A DNA stretch of 64,000 bases from assembly GCA_019261985.1 (NCBI GenBank), contig JAFAQY010000020.1, positions 25,423 through 89,422 on the forward strand, read 5' to 3'. The DNA comes from Bryobacterales bacterium. Lineage in GTDB: Bacteria; Acidobacteriota; Terriglobia; Bryobacterales; Bryobacteraceae. The notes below the pieces were generated by a model. The model saw only the letters and a program-made list of their open reading frames with translations. It was not told where the DNA came from and did no database searches. The translations under genes were made by a program, and so were the position numbers. This document shows positions 38,472 through 47,060 of this stretch, piece by piece. Every line of letters starts with the position of its first letter. Position 1 is the stretch's first letter.

Positions 38472-40226
38472 ATGAATAAAGGCTGCGCACTCACAATCTG
38501 TTTCGTCCTGAGCTGCTGGTCCGGCGGCGCCTCCGCTCAAATTCTTCTAGCGGGCGAGTGGTCCCCGCAGTTTCATGAGGATCAGCCCGAACGCCTGCCC
38601 GGCCCCGATCTTGGCGACTATCTTGGCCTTCCGATAAATGACGCCGCGCGCCTGCGCGCCGAAAGCTGGAATGCATCGCGCCTGACGTTGCAGGAGCAGC
38701 AGTGCCGCGTGCACGTATCTCCCTACATCTACCGCGGCCCAAACAACCTGCGAATTTGGGAGGAAAAAGACCCCGATACCCAGCGGGTGATCGCGATCAA
38801 AAACTACATCAGCACGTATTCCCAGACTCGGACCATTTGGATGGACGGCCGCCCGCATCCGCCGGATTATGCGCCTCACACCTGGATGGGATTCTCAACA
38901 GGCAAGTGGGAGGGCGACATTCTAACTGTCGAAACCACTCACATCAAGCAGGGATGGGTTCGCCGCAACGGCGTGCCGATGAGCGATCAGGCTACGATGA
39001 CGGAACACTTCATTCGCCATGGCGACCTGCTGACGCACGTCATGGTCTTACGCGATCCGGTGTACTTGACCGAGCCGCTCATCAAAACCGAGGATTTTCT
39101 GCTAACGCTTAATGGGAACAACATTTCGTGGGTGTACCCGTGCCGCTACGTAGTGGAGATTACGGATCGCCCCAAGACCGAAGTGCCCAATTATCTGCCC
39201 GGCGCGAATCCTTTCATGAAGGAGTTTCCTGGCCGCTACGGCGTGCCGGAAGCAGCCGCGCTTGGCGGACCCGAAACGATGTACCCGGAATACCGGACGA
39301 GAATGCGCGCGTCTTCCGCTCCGGTTTCGAAAAACCGCGCGCTTCCTGTTCCCGCGAATTCATCGGATATAAAGATTTTTCCCGTGCAAGGCAACGTGTT
39401 TTTGATCGCGGGCGATGGCGGGAACATCGCCGTTCAGAAGGGCGAGCAGGGGTTGTTGCTCGTGGATACCGGCAATTCCGAGCTGCGAGAGAAGCTCATT
39501 GCCGCGCTGCGCAATTTCTCCGGCGGGCCAATTCGTTACATCCTGAACACCAGCGCGGATTCCGATCACGTCGGCGCGAATGAGGCTATCGCGAATATCA
39601 CCGGCTCTTCCCGGCATATCGAACTGGTGAACACGCCCTTCGCCAGCGCGGCTCAAGCAATCGAGATCATCGCGAGTGAGCCGGTTGCCGCCAGAATGAA
39701 CTCCTACGCTTCCGAAGCGTGGCCGACCGAAACATATACCGGAGAAAAAGACGAGCTTTTCTTCAACGGAGAAGCGATGGAGATGTTTCATGCCCCGGCG
39801 GCTCACACCGATGGAGACAGCATCGTTTTCTTCCGCCGCTCCGATGTCATCGCCACGGGCGATATTTTCGACACGAATCGATATCCGGTAATCGATCTGG
39901 CCAAGGGCGGCAGCTTGCAAGGGATCATCGACGGCCTGAACCGCGTGCTCGATCTTGCAATCCCCGCCAAGGCGGAAGAAGGCGGAACCATGGTGATCCC
40001 CGGCCACGGCCGCATCTGCGACGAAGCCGATGTCCTGGAGTATCGCGACATGCTGACGATTATTCGCGACCGGCTGAAGGCAATGATCGCGAAAGCCATG
40101 ACTCTGGAACAGATCGTCGCTGCGCGTCCCACCATGGACTACGATCCACTGTACGGCGCGACAAACGGTGCCTGGACCACCGACATGTTTGTCGAAGCGG
40201 CGTATAGAAGCCTTCAGAAGAAGTAG
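38472..40226 (+). CDS. Exported DUF plus degenerate metallo-beta-lactamase protein
   Basis: A 584-residue exported protein. Signal peptide (to about residue 23), then an uncharacterised domain (about 25-240; GKWEGDILTVETTHIKQGWVRRNG) that I know from acidobacterial hypothetical proteins, then a metallo-beta-lactamase fold (about 305-570). The second ligand group is present (AAHTDGD and IPGHG), but the HxHxDH motif reads SADSDH at residues 361-366, so the first two His ligands are Ser and Asp. Single-metal or non-hydrolytic function is possible. It ends nine bases before mutL. Confidence 0.72.
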   Translation: MNKGCALTICFVLSCWSGGASAQILLAGEWSPQFHEDQPERLPGPDLGDYLGLPINDAARLRAESWNASRLTLQEQQCRVHVSPYIYRGPNNLRIWEEKDPDTQRVIAIKNYISTYSQTRTIWMDGRPHPPDYAPHTWMGFSTGKWEGDILTVETTHIKQGWVRRNGVPMSDQATMTEHFIRHGDLLTHVMVLRDPVYLTEPLIKTEDFLLTLNGNNISWVYPCRYVVEITDRPKTEVPNYLPGANPFMKEFPGRYGVPEAAALGGPETMYPEYRTRMRASSAPVSKNRALPVPANSSDIKIFPVQGNVFLIAGDGGNIAVQKGEQGLLLVDTGNSELREKLIAALRNFSGGPIRYILNTSADSDHVGANEAIANITGSSRHIELVNTPFASAAQAIEIIASEPVAARMNSYASEAWPTETYTGEKDELFFNGEAMEMFHAPAAHTDGDSIVFFRRSDVIATGDIFDTNRYPVIDLAKGGSLQGIIDGLNRVLDLAIPAKAEEGGTMVIPGHGRICDEADVLEYRDMLTIIRDRLKAMIAKAMTLEQIVAARPTMDYDPLYGATNGAWTTDMFVEAAYRSLQKK

Positions 40227-40235
40227 CCCGAATCA

Positions 40236-42173
40236 ATGGGCCGCATCCGCATTCTCTCCGACAACGTCGCCAATAAAATCGCTGCCGGCGAAGTAGTGGA
40301 ACGCCCCGCGAGCGTCGTAAAAGAACTGCTCGAAAATTCACTTGACGCAGGCGCGACCGAGTTCCGTCTCGACATCGAAGCCGGAGGACGCAGATTGATC
40401 CGCCTCGTGGACAATGGCAGCGGCATGATGCGTGATGACGCTCTGCTGGCCTTCGAACGGCATGCCACCAGTAAGCTTTCGGATGTTAAAGATCTGCTGT
40501 CGATTGCGACACTCGGGTTCCGCGGCGAAGCGCTGCCTTCCATCGCATCTGTGTCGCGGCTAGTGCTCGAAACCAGGACGCGCGAGCAGCAGGCCGGCAC
40601 CACGGTCGAATTCGCGGGCGGCAAGCTGATTCGCTGCGATGAAGCCGCCCTGGCGCCGGGAACTTCCGTCACGGTTCGAGACCTCTTCTACAATGTGCCT
40701 GCCAGAAAGAAATTCCTGCGCTCGGAGCAAACCGAAACCGCGCACGTCGCGTCCCTCATCACGCACTATAGTCTGGCGCACCCGGCCAAGACGTTTCTGC
40801 TGCGCCATAACAATTCTGAACTGCTGAATGTTACGCCCGTGGAATCGCTTAAGGAACGCGTGTTCCAGGTTTTCGGCAGCCGCATTCTGGACGATCTGCT
40901 CGACGCCGGCGAACATTGGCGCGATCTCGCCATGCCGCCGGAACCCGACGAGGCCCCAGCCGTTCGCCGCTTCCGTCTGCGCGGATTCGTCAGCAACCCG
41001 CAGGTGCAGAAACTGAATCGAAATTCGATTTACCTCTTCGTCAACGGTCGTCTGATTCGCGACCGTTTGCTGCTGCACGCTATTTCGGCCGCGTATCACA
41101 ACCTGATGCCCCCGGCCTGCTGGCCGTTCGCCTTGCTGTTTCTGGATTGCGAGGCCGAGGAGGTGGACGTAAACGTTCATCCTTCGAAAACGGAGGTGCG
41201 CTTCCGGCACAGTTCCGTGGTTCACGATTTCGTGCGCGATACGGTACGCGAAATTCTGATCGCAGGCCGGCCCGCGTCCCGCATTCCAGCCGTTTCTCCC
41301 GCCCAGCCGGCGGCAGGACTGCCGTATTCCGAATTCACGCAGAATCTGGAAAACCTGACGCTCCAGACGCCGATCGGTAGCGCGGCACAGGCCGCGGCGG
41401 CTTTGATGAATCCGTCCGCCAACCCTTCTGAACTTCCGGAATTCCATCTCCGCCGCCCGCCGTCCCCCGCGCCGCGATTCGACTTCACCGAGGTCCTCAC
41501 ACCCGCCGCATACGGTTCAAAAACGGCCGTTCCCGATACTCACGGGCCCGTCTTCTCCGAAGCGATGCTCCCCTTATCCGCGAATCTCGACAGCCTCCGC
41601 GACTTGCGTCCGCTTGGCCAGATACACGACAGCTTCATCGTTGCAGCAGGGCGCGACGGGCTATGGATTATCGACCAGCATGTCGCGCATGAGCGGATTC
41701 TTTTCGAAAAAGTATTGTCCGCGCGTGGAAACGGCGCAGTCGAGACGCAGCGCGTGCTGATTCCGCCGGTAATCGGCCTTACCGCGGCTCAACAAATTGA
41801 GTACGCCCGCATTGCCGGGGAGTTGGAGAGCCTCGGCTTTGAGACAGAACCATTTGGAAATCGCACCATCGCGGTCAAATCCGCGCCGGCCGGTTTGGCC
41901 GCCGCGGACATAGAAAAGGTGATCTTCGAGATTTTGGAAATCTCAGAAAGCGAGTTGCGCAAGACCTCCCTCGATGATCTTAGGCGCGCCATGGCCGCAT
42001 CTATTGCGTGCCGCGCGGCGATCAAGATAAACACGCGGCTCGATCCCGCGAAAGTCGAATGGCTCCTGCGCGCTCTCGCCGAGACTTCCTGCCCGATGAG
42101 CTGCCCTCATGGCCGGCCCATCGCGTTGCTCTATTCGACGCGCGAGATCCTAAAGAGCTTTCATCGCATTTGA
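40236..42173 (+). CDS. mutL: DNA mismatch repair protein MutL
   Basis: A 645-residue protein with an N-terminal GHKL ATPase (VANKIAAGEVVERPASVVKELLENSLDAG; DNGSGM; GFRGEALPSI) and a C-terminal dimerisation/endonuclease domain. The metal-binding motif is DQHVAHERILFE, with Val where Ala is usual, and the late CPHGRP is present, so endonuclease function is expected. Length fits bacterial MutL. A repeat-rich gap follows. Confidence 0.95.
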   Translation: MGRIRILSDNVANKIAAGEVVERPASVVKELLENSLDAGATEFRLDIEAGGRRLIRLVDNGSGMMRDDALLAFERHATSKLSDVKDLLSIATLGFRGEALPSIASVSRLVLETRTREQQAGTTVEFAGGKLIRCDEAALAPGTSVTVRDLFYNVPARKKFLRSEQTETAHVASLITHYSLAHPAKTFLLRHNNSELLNVTPVESLKERVFQVFGSRILDDLLDAGEHWRDLAMPPEPDEAPAVRRFRLRGFVSNPQVQKLNRNSIYLFVNGRLIRDRLLLHAISAAYHNLMPPACWPFALLFLDCEAEEVDVNVHPSKTEVRFRHSSVVHDFVRDTVREILIAGRPASRIPAVSPAQPAAGLPYSEFTQNLENLTLQTPIGSAAQAAAALMNPSANPSELPEFHLRRPPSPAPRFDFTEVLTPAAYGSKTAVPDTHGPVFSEAMLPLSANLDSLRDLRPLGQIHDSFIVAAGRDGLWIIDQHVAHERILFEKVLSARGNGAVETQRVLIPPVIGLTAAQQIEYARIAGELESLGFETEPFGNRTIAVKSAPAGLAAADIEKVIFEILEISESELRKTSLDDLRRAMAASIACRAAIKINTRLDPAKVEWLLRALAETSCPMSCPHGRPIALLYSTREILKSFHRI

Positions 42174-42176
42174 GCA

Positions 42177-42308
42177 TGTGGGGCAGGCTGCCAGCCTGCG
42201 CGCGGTTGCCAACCGCGCTGGGGGGATTAACAACGTCGGCAGAGGGGTTGCCAAGCCGCTGCAACGCGGGTTTGGCAACCCGCCGCAGGTTTAACAACCT
42301 GCCCCACA
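42177..42308. repeat. 132-base composite palindromic element
   Basis: The outer arms TGTGGGGCAGG (42177-42187) and CCTGCCCCACA (42298-42308) are perfect complements. Inside are GCAGGCTGCCAGCCTGC, GCGCGGTTGCCAACCGCGC and GGGTTTGGCAACCC, each a compact hairpin. The TTGGCAACC theme is shared with 13858-13943. It occupies most of the mutL-SDR gap. Confidence 0.8.
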
Positions 42309-42334
42309 AAGCTCGGATGATATCCTGAGAAATT

Positions 42335-43111
42335 CTGACGCTCAGCAATAAAACTGCAATTATCACAGGGGCCAGCAAGGGGATCGGCAGAGCCATCGCT
42401 ATTCACTTGGCGCGAAAGGGAGCCAAAGTCGCGATGGGCGCGCGCAATACCGAAGAACTGGCATCGGCCGTAGCGGAAATTAAGAGCACGGGTGGTAGAA
42501 CTGCGGCACTGCCGCTTGATTTACGCATCCCCGAAAATCCGGCCAAACTGGTTCAGTTTGCCGCCGATCAATTCGGCGCGATCGATATCGTTGTAAGCAA
42601 CGCCGGCGCGACTAAGCGGGGCGAATTTGAGGAGCTCACGGAAGAGGACTGGAACGACGGATTCGCGCTGAAGTTCTTCGGCTCCGTGCGCCTGGCGCGC
42701 GCCGCTTGGCCCCACTTGAAGAAATCCGGCGGCTCCCTCATCTTCATCTCCGGCGTGGGCGGACGAACTCCGGGGCGGCACTTTGCGATCGGCGGATCGG
42801 TTAACGCCGCTCTGCTGTCGCTGACAAAAGCATTAGCCGACGCTGGAATTCGCGACGGAATCCAAGTAAATGCAATCAATCCGGGAACCATTCGCACGAG
42901 TCGTTTTGAAACCCGGCTGGCCGCATTCGCGGCGGAACGAAATCTGAATGTATCCGAGGCGGAGCGGGAGTACGTCAAAGAATCGAATATCGCGCGCATC
43001 GGCGAACCTTCCGATATAGCAGCGTTGGTCGCGTTCATCGCCGGCCCCCAAGGCCGGCTGCTTCAGGGCGCGTTGATCGACATGGACGCCGGAGCCACGA
43101 AGACCATATGA
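42335..43111 (+). CDS. SDR-family oxidoreductase lacking catalytic Tyr and Lys
   Basis: About 258 residues. NAD(P)-binding TGASKGIGRAIA starts the Rossmann fold and SNAGA follows. The frame opens only from 42329 and has no ATG, GTG or TTG before the glycine motif, so a CTG start at 42335 (giving MTLSNKTAIITGASKG) is proposed; ATT 42332 is an alternative. At the YxxxK site the sequence is GGSVNAALLSLTKAL, with Gly153 for Tyr and Asn157 for Lys. It may bind cofactor without classical SDR catalysis. Its stop overlaps the next gene (ATGA). Confidence 0.75.
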   Translation: MTLSNKTAIITGASKGIGRAIAIHLARKGAKVAMGARNTEELASAVAEIKSTGGRTAALPLDLRIPENPAKLVQFAADQFGAIDIVVSNAGATKRGEFEELTEEDWNDGFALKFFGSVRLARAAWPHLKKSGGSLIFISGVGGRTPGRHFAIGGSVNAALLSLTKALADAGIRDGIQVNAINPGTIRTSRFETRLAAFAAERNLNVSEAEREYVKESNIARIGEPSDIAALVAFIAGPQGRLLQGALIDMDAGATKTI

Positions 43112-44034
43112 ACAATTTTTCCCTCGCAGCGGGAATCCTGACGGTGTTTTGCGCGACCGGCTTCGGTCAGGAGTTCGCCGATCCAGCCGCGCAGGCGCCC
43201 GCGCCACCACCGCCGGCCCAACAAACTCCCGGAGCACCGCCCGCGCCCGCGCAACAAAATCAAAATCCGCGGCAAATCAACGCCAAGCCAGACAACACCG
43301 CCCCGGACGACATCGATAATGTTTATCTTTCGTTCAAGGCATACTACTGGCTCACCAACGGCACTTTCAATATGCGGAGCGGAGTCAAGGCCGTTTCCCC
43401 CGGGGACTCGACCCTGCCCACGCTGGGCGATGCGACGAAGCATAATCTAGGTGGCCAGATTACATTTCCCGCGGGCAAGTACAACCGCCTGGAGGTTTCC
43501 TATTATCAAGCCCACGCAAACGGCACATCGACGGCTCCGCAGAATCTGACGTTCTTCGGCCAGAATATTCCCTCGGGCGACTTTCTTTCCACCAGCCTGC
43601 GTGTGCGCAGTTTGGACGTCACTTGGAATTATTTGACTTGGCCGGACCCTCCCGAAAATGCGAGGCTGCGAATTAAAACCCTTTGGGGATTTCAGTGGAG
43701 GTCCGTGCAGTCCATAATTGACGCGCCATTCGAGACCAGCGCCACGTTCAGCCCGGCCGTAGGCACCATTAACATCTTTTACCCGGAGTTGGGGATCGGC
43801 GCGGAATATGTACTTTCGAAATATGTGTATCTGGACGGGCGCGCGTCCGGGTTCGCCTGGCCCCATCGAGCCGTCGTCTGGGACGCCGACGGAAATCTCG
43901 TCTTGCGTTATAAATTCGTCGAGGTCTTCGGCGGTTACAAAGCATCTCACCTCAAGACGTCTCCGCAAGGCGAGGAGTACGTCGTGGGAACCTTTAAGGG
44001 CGCCTACGCCGGCCTGCGAATCGTGTGGCGCTGA
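43108..44034 (+). CDS. Outer-membrane beta-barrel protein, unknown
   Basis: A 308-residue protein with a signal peptide (about 1-20), a Pro/Ala/Gln-rich linker (about 25-65), and alternating hydrophobic/aromatic strands to the C-terminus, which ends GLRIVWR. The pattern is that of a beta-barrel, but I recognise no named family. The start overlaps the SDR stop, so it is coupled to that gene. Confidence 0.65.
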   Translation: MNNFSLAAGILTVFCATGFGQEFADPAAQAPAPPPPAQQTPGAPPAPAQQNQNPRQINAKPDNTAPDDIDNVYLSFKAYYWLTNGTFNMRSGVKAVSPGDSTLPTLGDATKHNLGGQITFPAGKYNRLEVSYYQAHANGTSTAPQNLTFFGQNIPSGDFLSTSLRVRSLDVTWNYLTWPDPPENARLRIKTLWGFQWRSVQSIIDAPFETSATFSPAVGTINIFYPELGIGAEYVLSKYVYLDGRASGFAWPHRAVVWDADGNLVLRYKFVEVFGGYKASHLKTSPQGEEYVVGTFKGAYAGLRIVWR

Positions 44035-44054
44035 AGCCGCCGCCGGGGCGGTGA

Positions 44055-44900
44055 CTAGCGATTGAACATCACGCTGCGCGCCAAAATCCAGCATTTCTCC
44101 CATGCCGGAACGCGTACGCGTTGCGCCAGCACCTCGTAGTTCGAATCGATAATCCGATTGAGAAGCCGCGAATAAATACCGATGAGCGCGTGCAGAGAAG
44201 CCCGGCTCCTCCGGTCCACCATGCCAATTAGCGGCGCCGAGTCGCTATAGAATTTACGCGCACGCTGCGCTTCAAAGGCGAGTAGATCGCGCAGTTCGCT
44301 CGAAACCGTTGCCGCTCGAAGCCCTTCCACTTTTACGCCGAACCGCGCCACATCCTCTTGCGGTAGATAAATCCGGTCCTTTTCCGCGTCCTCTTTCACA
44401 TCGCGGATGATATTGGTCAACTGAAATGCAACTCCGCACTTCTCGGCGAGTTGTAACGCTTCCGGTGAATCGAAGCCGAAGATATGAATAACGGTCAGGC
44501 CGACCACGCTTGCGACGTGATAACAATAGTCGTACAGTTCGGCGAAATTTCGGATCTGCCGCGGTTGCAGATCCGAACTCACGCCTTCTATCATTTCAAA
44601 AAAGTACTTGTGCGGAATGTGGTATCTCTGCACGGTATCGATGAAGGCGGGCCAAAGCACATGCGCGGACCCGCGGCCGCTCAGCGCCGCTTCCAATTCC
44701 CGCTTCCAACGTTCAATACCGGCGGCGCGATCCGAAACTCGATCGTCGTCGCTCAGATCGTCGCAATAGCGCATGAATGCGTAAATGGCGCACATAGCGC
44801 GCCGCTGCGCCGCAGGGAGCAGCAAAAACGAATAGTAGAAGTTCTTGGCTTGAGTGCGGGCAATGCGCTCGCAAAACGCGTAGGATTCGGCGAGGCTCAT
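44055..44900 (-). CDS. hpnD: Presqualene diphosphate synthase HpnD
   Basis: A 281-residue prenyltransferase of the squalene/phytoene synthase family. The two Asp-rich motifs are RYCDDLSDDD (about 45-54) and NIIRDVKEDAEKDRIYLP (about 163-180). In the HpnCDE pathway it makes presqualene diphosphate from two farnesyl diphosphates. Its ATG overlaps the hpnC stop by four bases. HpnE, the FAD enzyme completing squalene, is not in this window. Confidence 0.92.
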   Translation of the reverse strand: MSLAESYAFCERIARTQAKNFYYSFLLLPAAQRRAMCAIYAFMRYCDDLSDDDRVSDRAAGIERWKRELEAALSGRGSAHVLWPAFIDTVQRYHIPHKYFFEMIEGVSSDLQPRQIRNFAELYDYCYHVASVVGLTVIHIFGFDSPEALQLAEKCGVAFQLTNIIRDVKEDAEKDRIYLPQEDVARFGVKVEGLRAATVSSELRDLLAFEAQRARKFYSDSAPLIGMVDRRSRASLHALIGIYSRLLNRIIDSNYEVLAQRVRVPAWEKCWILARSVMFNR

Positions 44901-45811
44901 GCCCCTGCCGCGAACGCGCGTCGGGCGATCGCGCCCAGCAGCAATTGCACGCGCTCCAGTTTTGAGACCGCCGGCCGGCCCCGCAGCACGTTGTAGTCCT
45001 GCCGTTCGATCTTTTCCAGGACCTTCATCCCGCCGCGGCTGAACAGTTCCAGGTCGATTGCGAGCCGCCGGTCCACCATGCCCGCCAGCGGCAAGCCCTT
45101 CAAAAAAAGATTCCGCGCAACACCCACGGCATCCTTCATCGCGGCCCGGAACCGCTCGTCAAAATGCCGTTGAAATAGTGTTTCTACTGTGTAACCGTGG
45201 TGTTCTAGTAACTCCAGCGGCAGATATACACGATCCTTTTCGAGATCGACAATCACATCTTGCCAAAAGTTTGCGAGCTGAAGCGCCGTGCAGGTTGCAT
45301 CGGACAGCGTCTGTCGCTCTGCGTCTTTGTATCCGCAAAGCCCCAGCACCAGCCGTCCCACGGGATTGGCGGAATTGCGGCAATAACCCAACAGGTCATC
45401 GAAGGTTCGATATCGCGAAACGGTTTGGTCCTGTTCAAAAGCGGTGATCAGATCGTCGAACAGCGACTGCGGAAGTTCGTAACGCCTCACGGTGTCCTTC
45501 AGCGCTACGAATACAGGATGCGAAGCCCCGCCCGCGTACATTTTATGAAGTTCGCCGCGCCACCAGGCGAGCAGGCGCAGGCTCTCGGCTGTATCGCCAA
45601 TCTCATCTCCGAGATCGTCCGCCCAGCGGCAAAAGGAGTAAACATTATAGAAGTCCTGATGCAAGCGCTTGGGCAATAAGAAGCTTACGACGTGAAAATT
45701 CTCGTAGTGGTGGGTTGCAAGCCAGCGGGTGTAGGCTAGCGCGTCCTCATGCGTCCATTCGCGGTCAAGCGCGCCCGAGGAAGCTACAAACTGAGCAGGA
45801 GCGAGAAACAT
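44897..45811 (-). CDS. hpnC: Hydroxysqualene synthase HpnC
   Basis: A 304-residue squalene/phytoene synthase paralogue. It has the HpnC-type N-terminus (YENFHVVSFLLPKRLHQDFYNVYSFCRWADDLGDE) and a second motif NFWQDVIVDLEKDRVYLP. It would convert presqualene diphosphate to hydroxysqualene. The ATG is separated from the upstream alcohol dehydrogenase by a repeat pair (45821-45854). Confidence 0.92.
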   Translation of the reverse strand: MFLAPAQFVASSGALDREWTHEDALAYTRWLATHHYENFHVVSFLLPKRLHQDFYNVYSFCRWADDLGDEIGDTAESLRLLAWWRGELHKMYAGGASHPVFVALKDTVRRYELPQSLFDDLITAFEQDQTVSRYRTFDDLLGYCRNSANPVGRLVLGLCGYKDAERQTLSDATCTALQLANFWQDVIVDLEKDRVYLPLELLEHHGYTVETLFQRHFDERFRAAMKDAVGVARNLFLKGLPLAGMVDRRLAIDLELFSRGGMKVLEKIERQDYNVLRGRPAVSKLERVQLLLGAIARRAFAAGA

Positions 45812-45820
45812 GGCAGTGGG

Positions 45821-45854
45821 GCAGGCTTTAGCCTGCGGCGGGCTTCAGCCCGCC
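45821..45854. repeat. Palindrome pair between hpnC and an alcohol dehydrogenase
   Basis: GCAGGCTTTAGCCTGC (45821-45836) and GGCGGGCTTCAGCCCGCC (45837-45854) lie side by side. The second is identical to the stem of the terminator at 17930-17947, but no T-run follows here on either strand, so termination is unlikely. Confidence 0.8.
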
Positions 45855-45862
45855 ACCTACCC

Positions 45863-46906
45863 TCACGGAATAATAGCCGTCTTCAAATGCCCGTTGTGAC
45901 TCATCAAATGCTGCATGACTTCGAGCAGGTTTGTCAACGGCTCTACACGATTGACAAAGTCCTTCGCCGTGACGTATCCGCGGCTTACGACTTCCAACGC
46001 CTTGCGGATAAGCGCGGGAGTGTGATGGAAACTTGCCTTGAGCGTCAGTTCGGAATAGTGAAGCAGATTCGTGTCGACGCCGACTTCCGTTCCTGAAGGG
46101 CAGCCTCCGAAGAAGTTTATAACTCCGCCGCGCCGCAAGAGTTTGATCGCAAGCTGCCACACATCGGGAATGCCGACCGCTTCGATCACAACGTCCGCCC
46201 CTCGCCCGTTGGTCAGATTTCGAACGGCGCTGACCGGATCGGCCCCGTCGTCGTTAAGGACGGTCTCGTCCGCGCCCATGGCCGCGGCACGGTCAAGCTG
46301 ATGTTGCCGGCGGCCAATGGCAATCACGCGCGCCCGGTACAAGACTTTCGCGAGCAATACAAACATCATTCCGATCGGGCCTAACCCGATAATCGCGACA
46401 TTGTCGCCGGACCGGATCCCGGTCTCTTCAAGACCACGCATAACGCACGCCAGCGGTTCAACCAGCGCGGCGTCCTGGTAGCTCACATGGCCGGGGATTT
46501 CATACATGTTCTTACGAACGATGCGGTCCGGGATGCGAATATACTCCGCGTACGCTCCGTTATTGAACAGCAGATCTTCGCAAAGGTTCTCGAAGCCGCG
46601 CTGGCAATAGAAGCAATTTCCGCAGGGGGCCGAATTGGCGGCAATCACACGCTGGCCGTTTTCAAAACCATACACGTCGGGACCCATGGCAACGATGTCT
46701 CCGGCGAGTTCATGCCCGAATAATGCAGGCGGCCGAATCATCCTGGGGTGATATCCTCGCCGGAAAACTTTGACGTCAGTCCCGCACGTCAGCGCAGCCC
46801 GGACCCTTACCAGCACATCCCCCCGGCCGATTCTCGGAACGTCGACAGACTCGATGCGCAGCTGTTCTTTGCCGTACAGCACGGCGGCTGTCATCTGATT
46901 GGTCAA
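45863..46906 (-). CDS. Zinc-dependent alcohol dehydrogenase (MDR), hopanoid cluster 1
   Basis: A 347-residue medium-chain dehydrogenase. Catalytic zinc ligands lie in TCGTDVK and FGHELAG; the structural-zinc Cys set is CGNCFYCQRGFENLC. The NAD(P) site is IGLGPIGMMF. It lies between hpnC and a second MDR gene on the same strand, inside a hopanoid locus. Reduction of a sugar-like side chain of a hopanoid is a natural hypothesis; no substrate can be read from the sequence. Confidence 0.82.
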   Translation of the reverse strand: MTNQMTAAVLYGKEQLRIESVDVPRIGRGDVLVRVRAALTCGTDVKVFRRGYHPRMIRPPALFGHELAGDIVAMGPDVYGFENGQRVIAANSAPCGNCFYCQRGFENLCEDLLFNNGAYAEYIRIPDRIVRKNMYEIPGHVSYQDAALVEPLACVMRGLEETGIRSGDNVAIIGLGPIGMMFVLLAKVLYRARVIAIGRRQHQLDRAAAMGADETVLNDDGADPVSAVRNLTNGRGADVVIEAVGIPDVWQLAIKLLRRGGVINFFGGCPSGTEVGVDTNLLHYSELTLKASFHHTPALIRKALEVVSRGYVTAKDFVNRVEPLTNLLEVMQHLMSHNGHLKTAIIP

Positions 46907-47060
46907 ACTTTTATGTTCCCCTCTCTAAAGTAACCCGGCAAACGCGCCCGGCGCGGCGGAGTTGCCTTAATCTGGTCGCGTCCGCCACGCCCGATGCTTT
47001 GCGCATTCCAGAAACCCCGTGCACAATGCAGCCCGGCGGCGCCGGGTTCTTGTTTGAACA

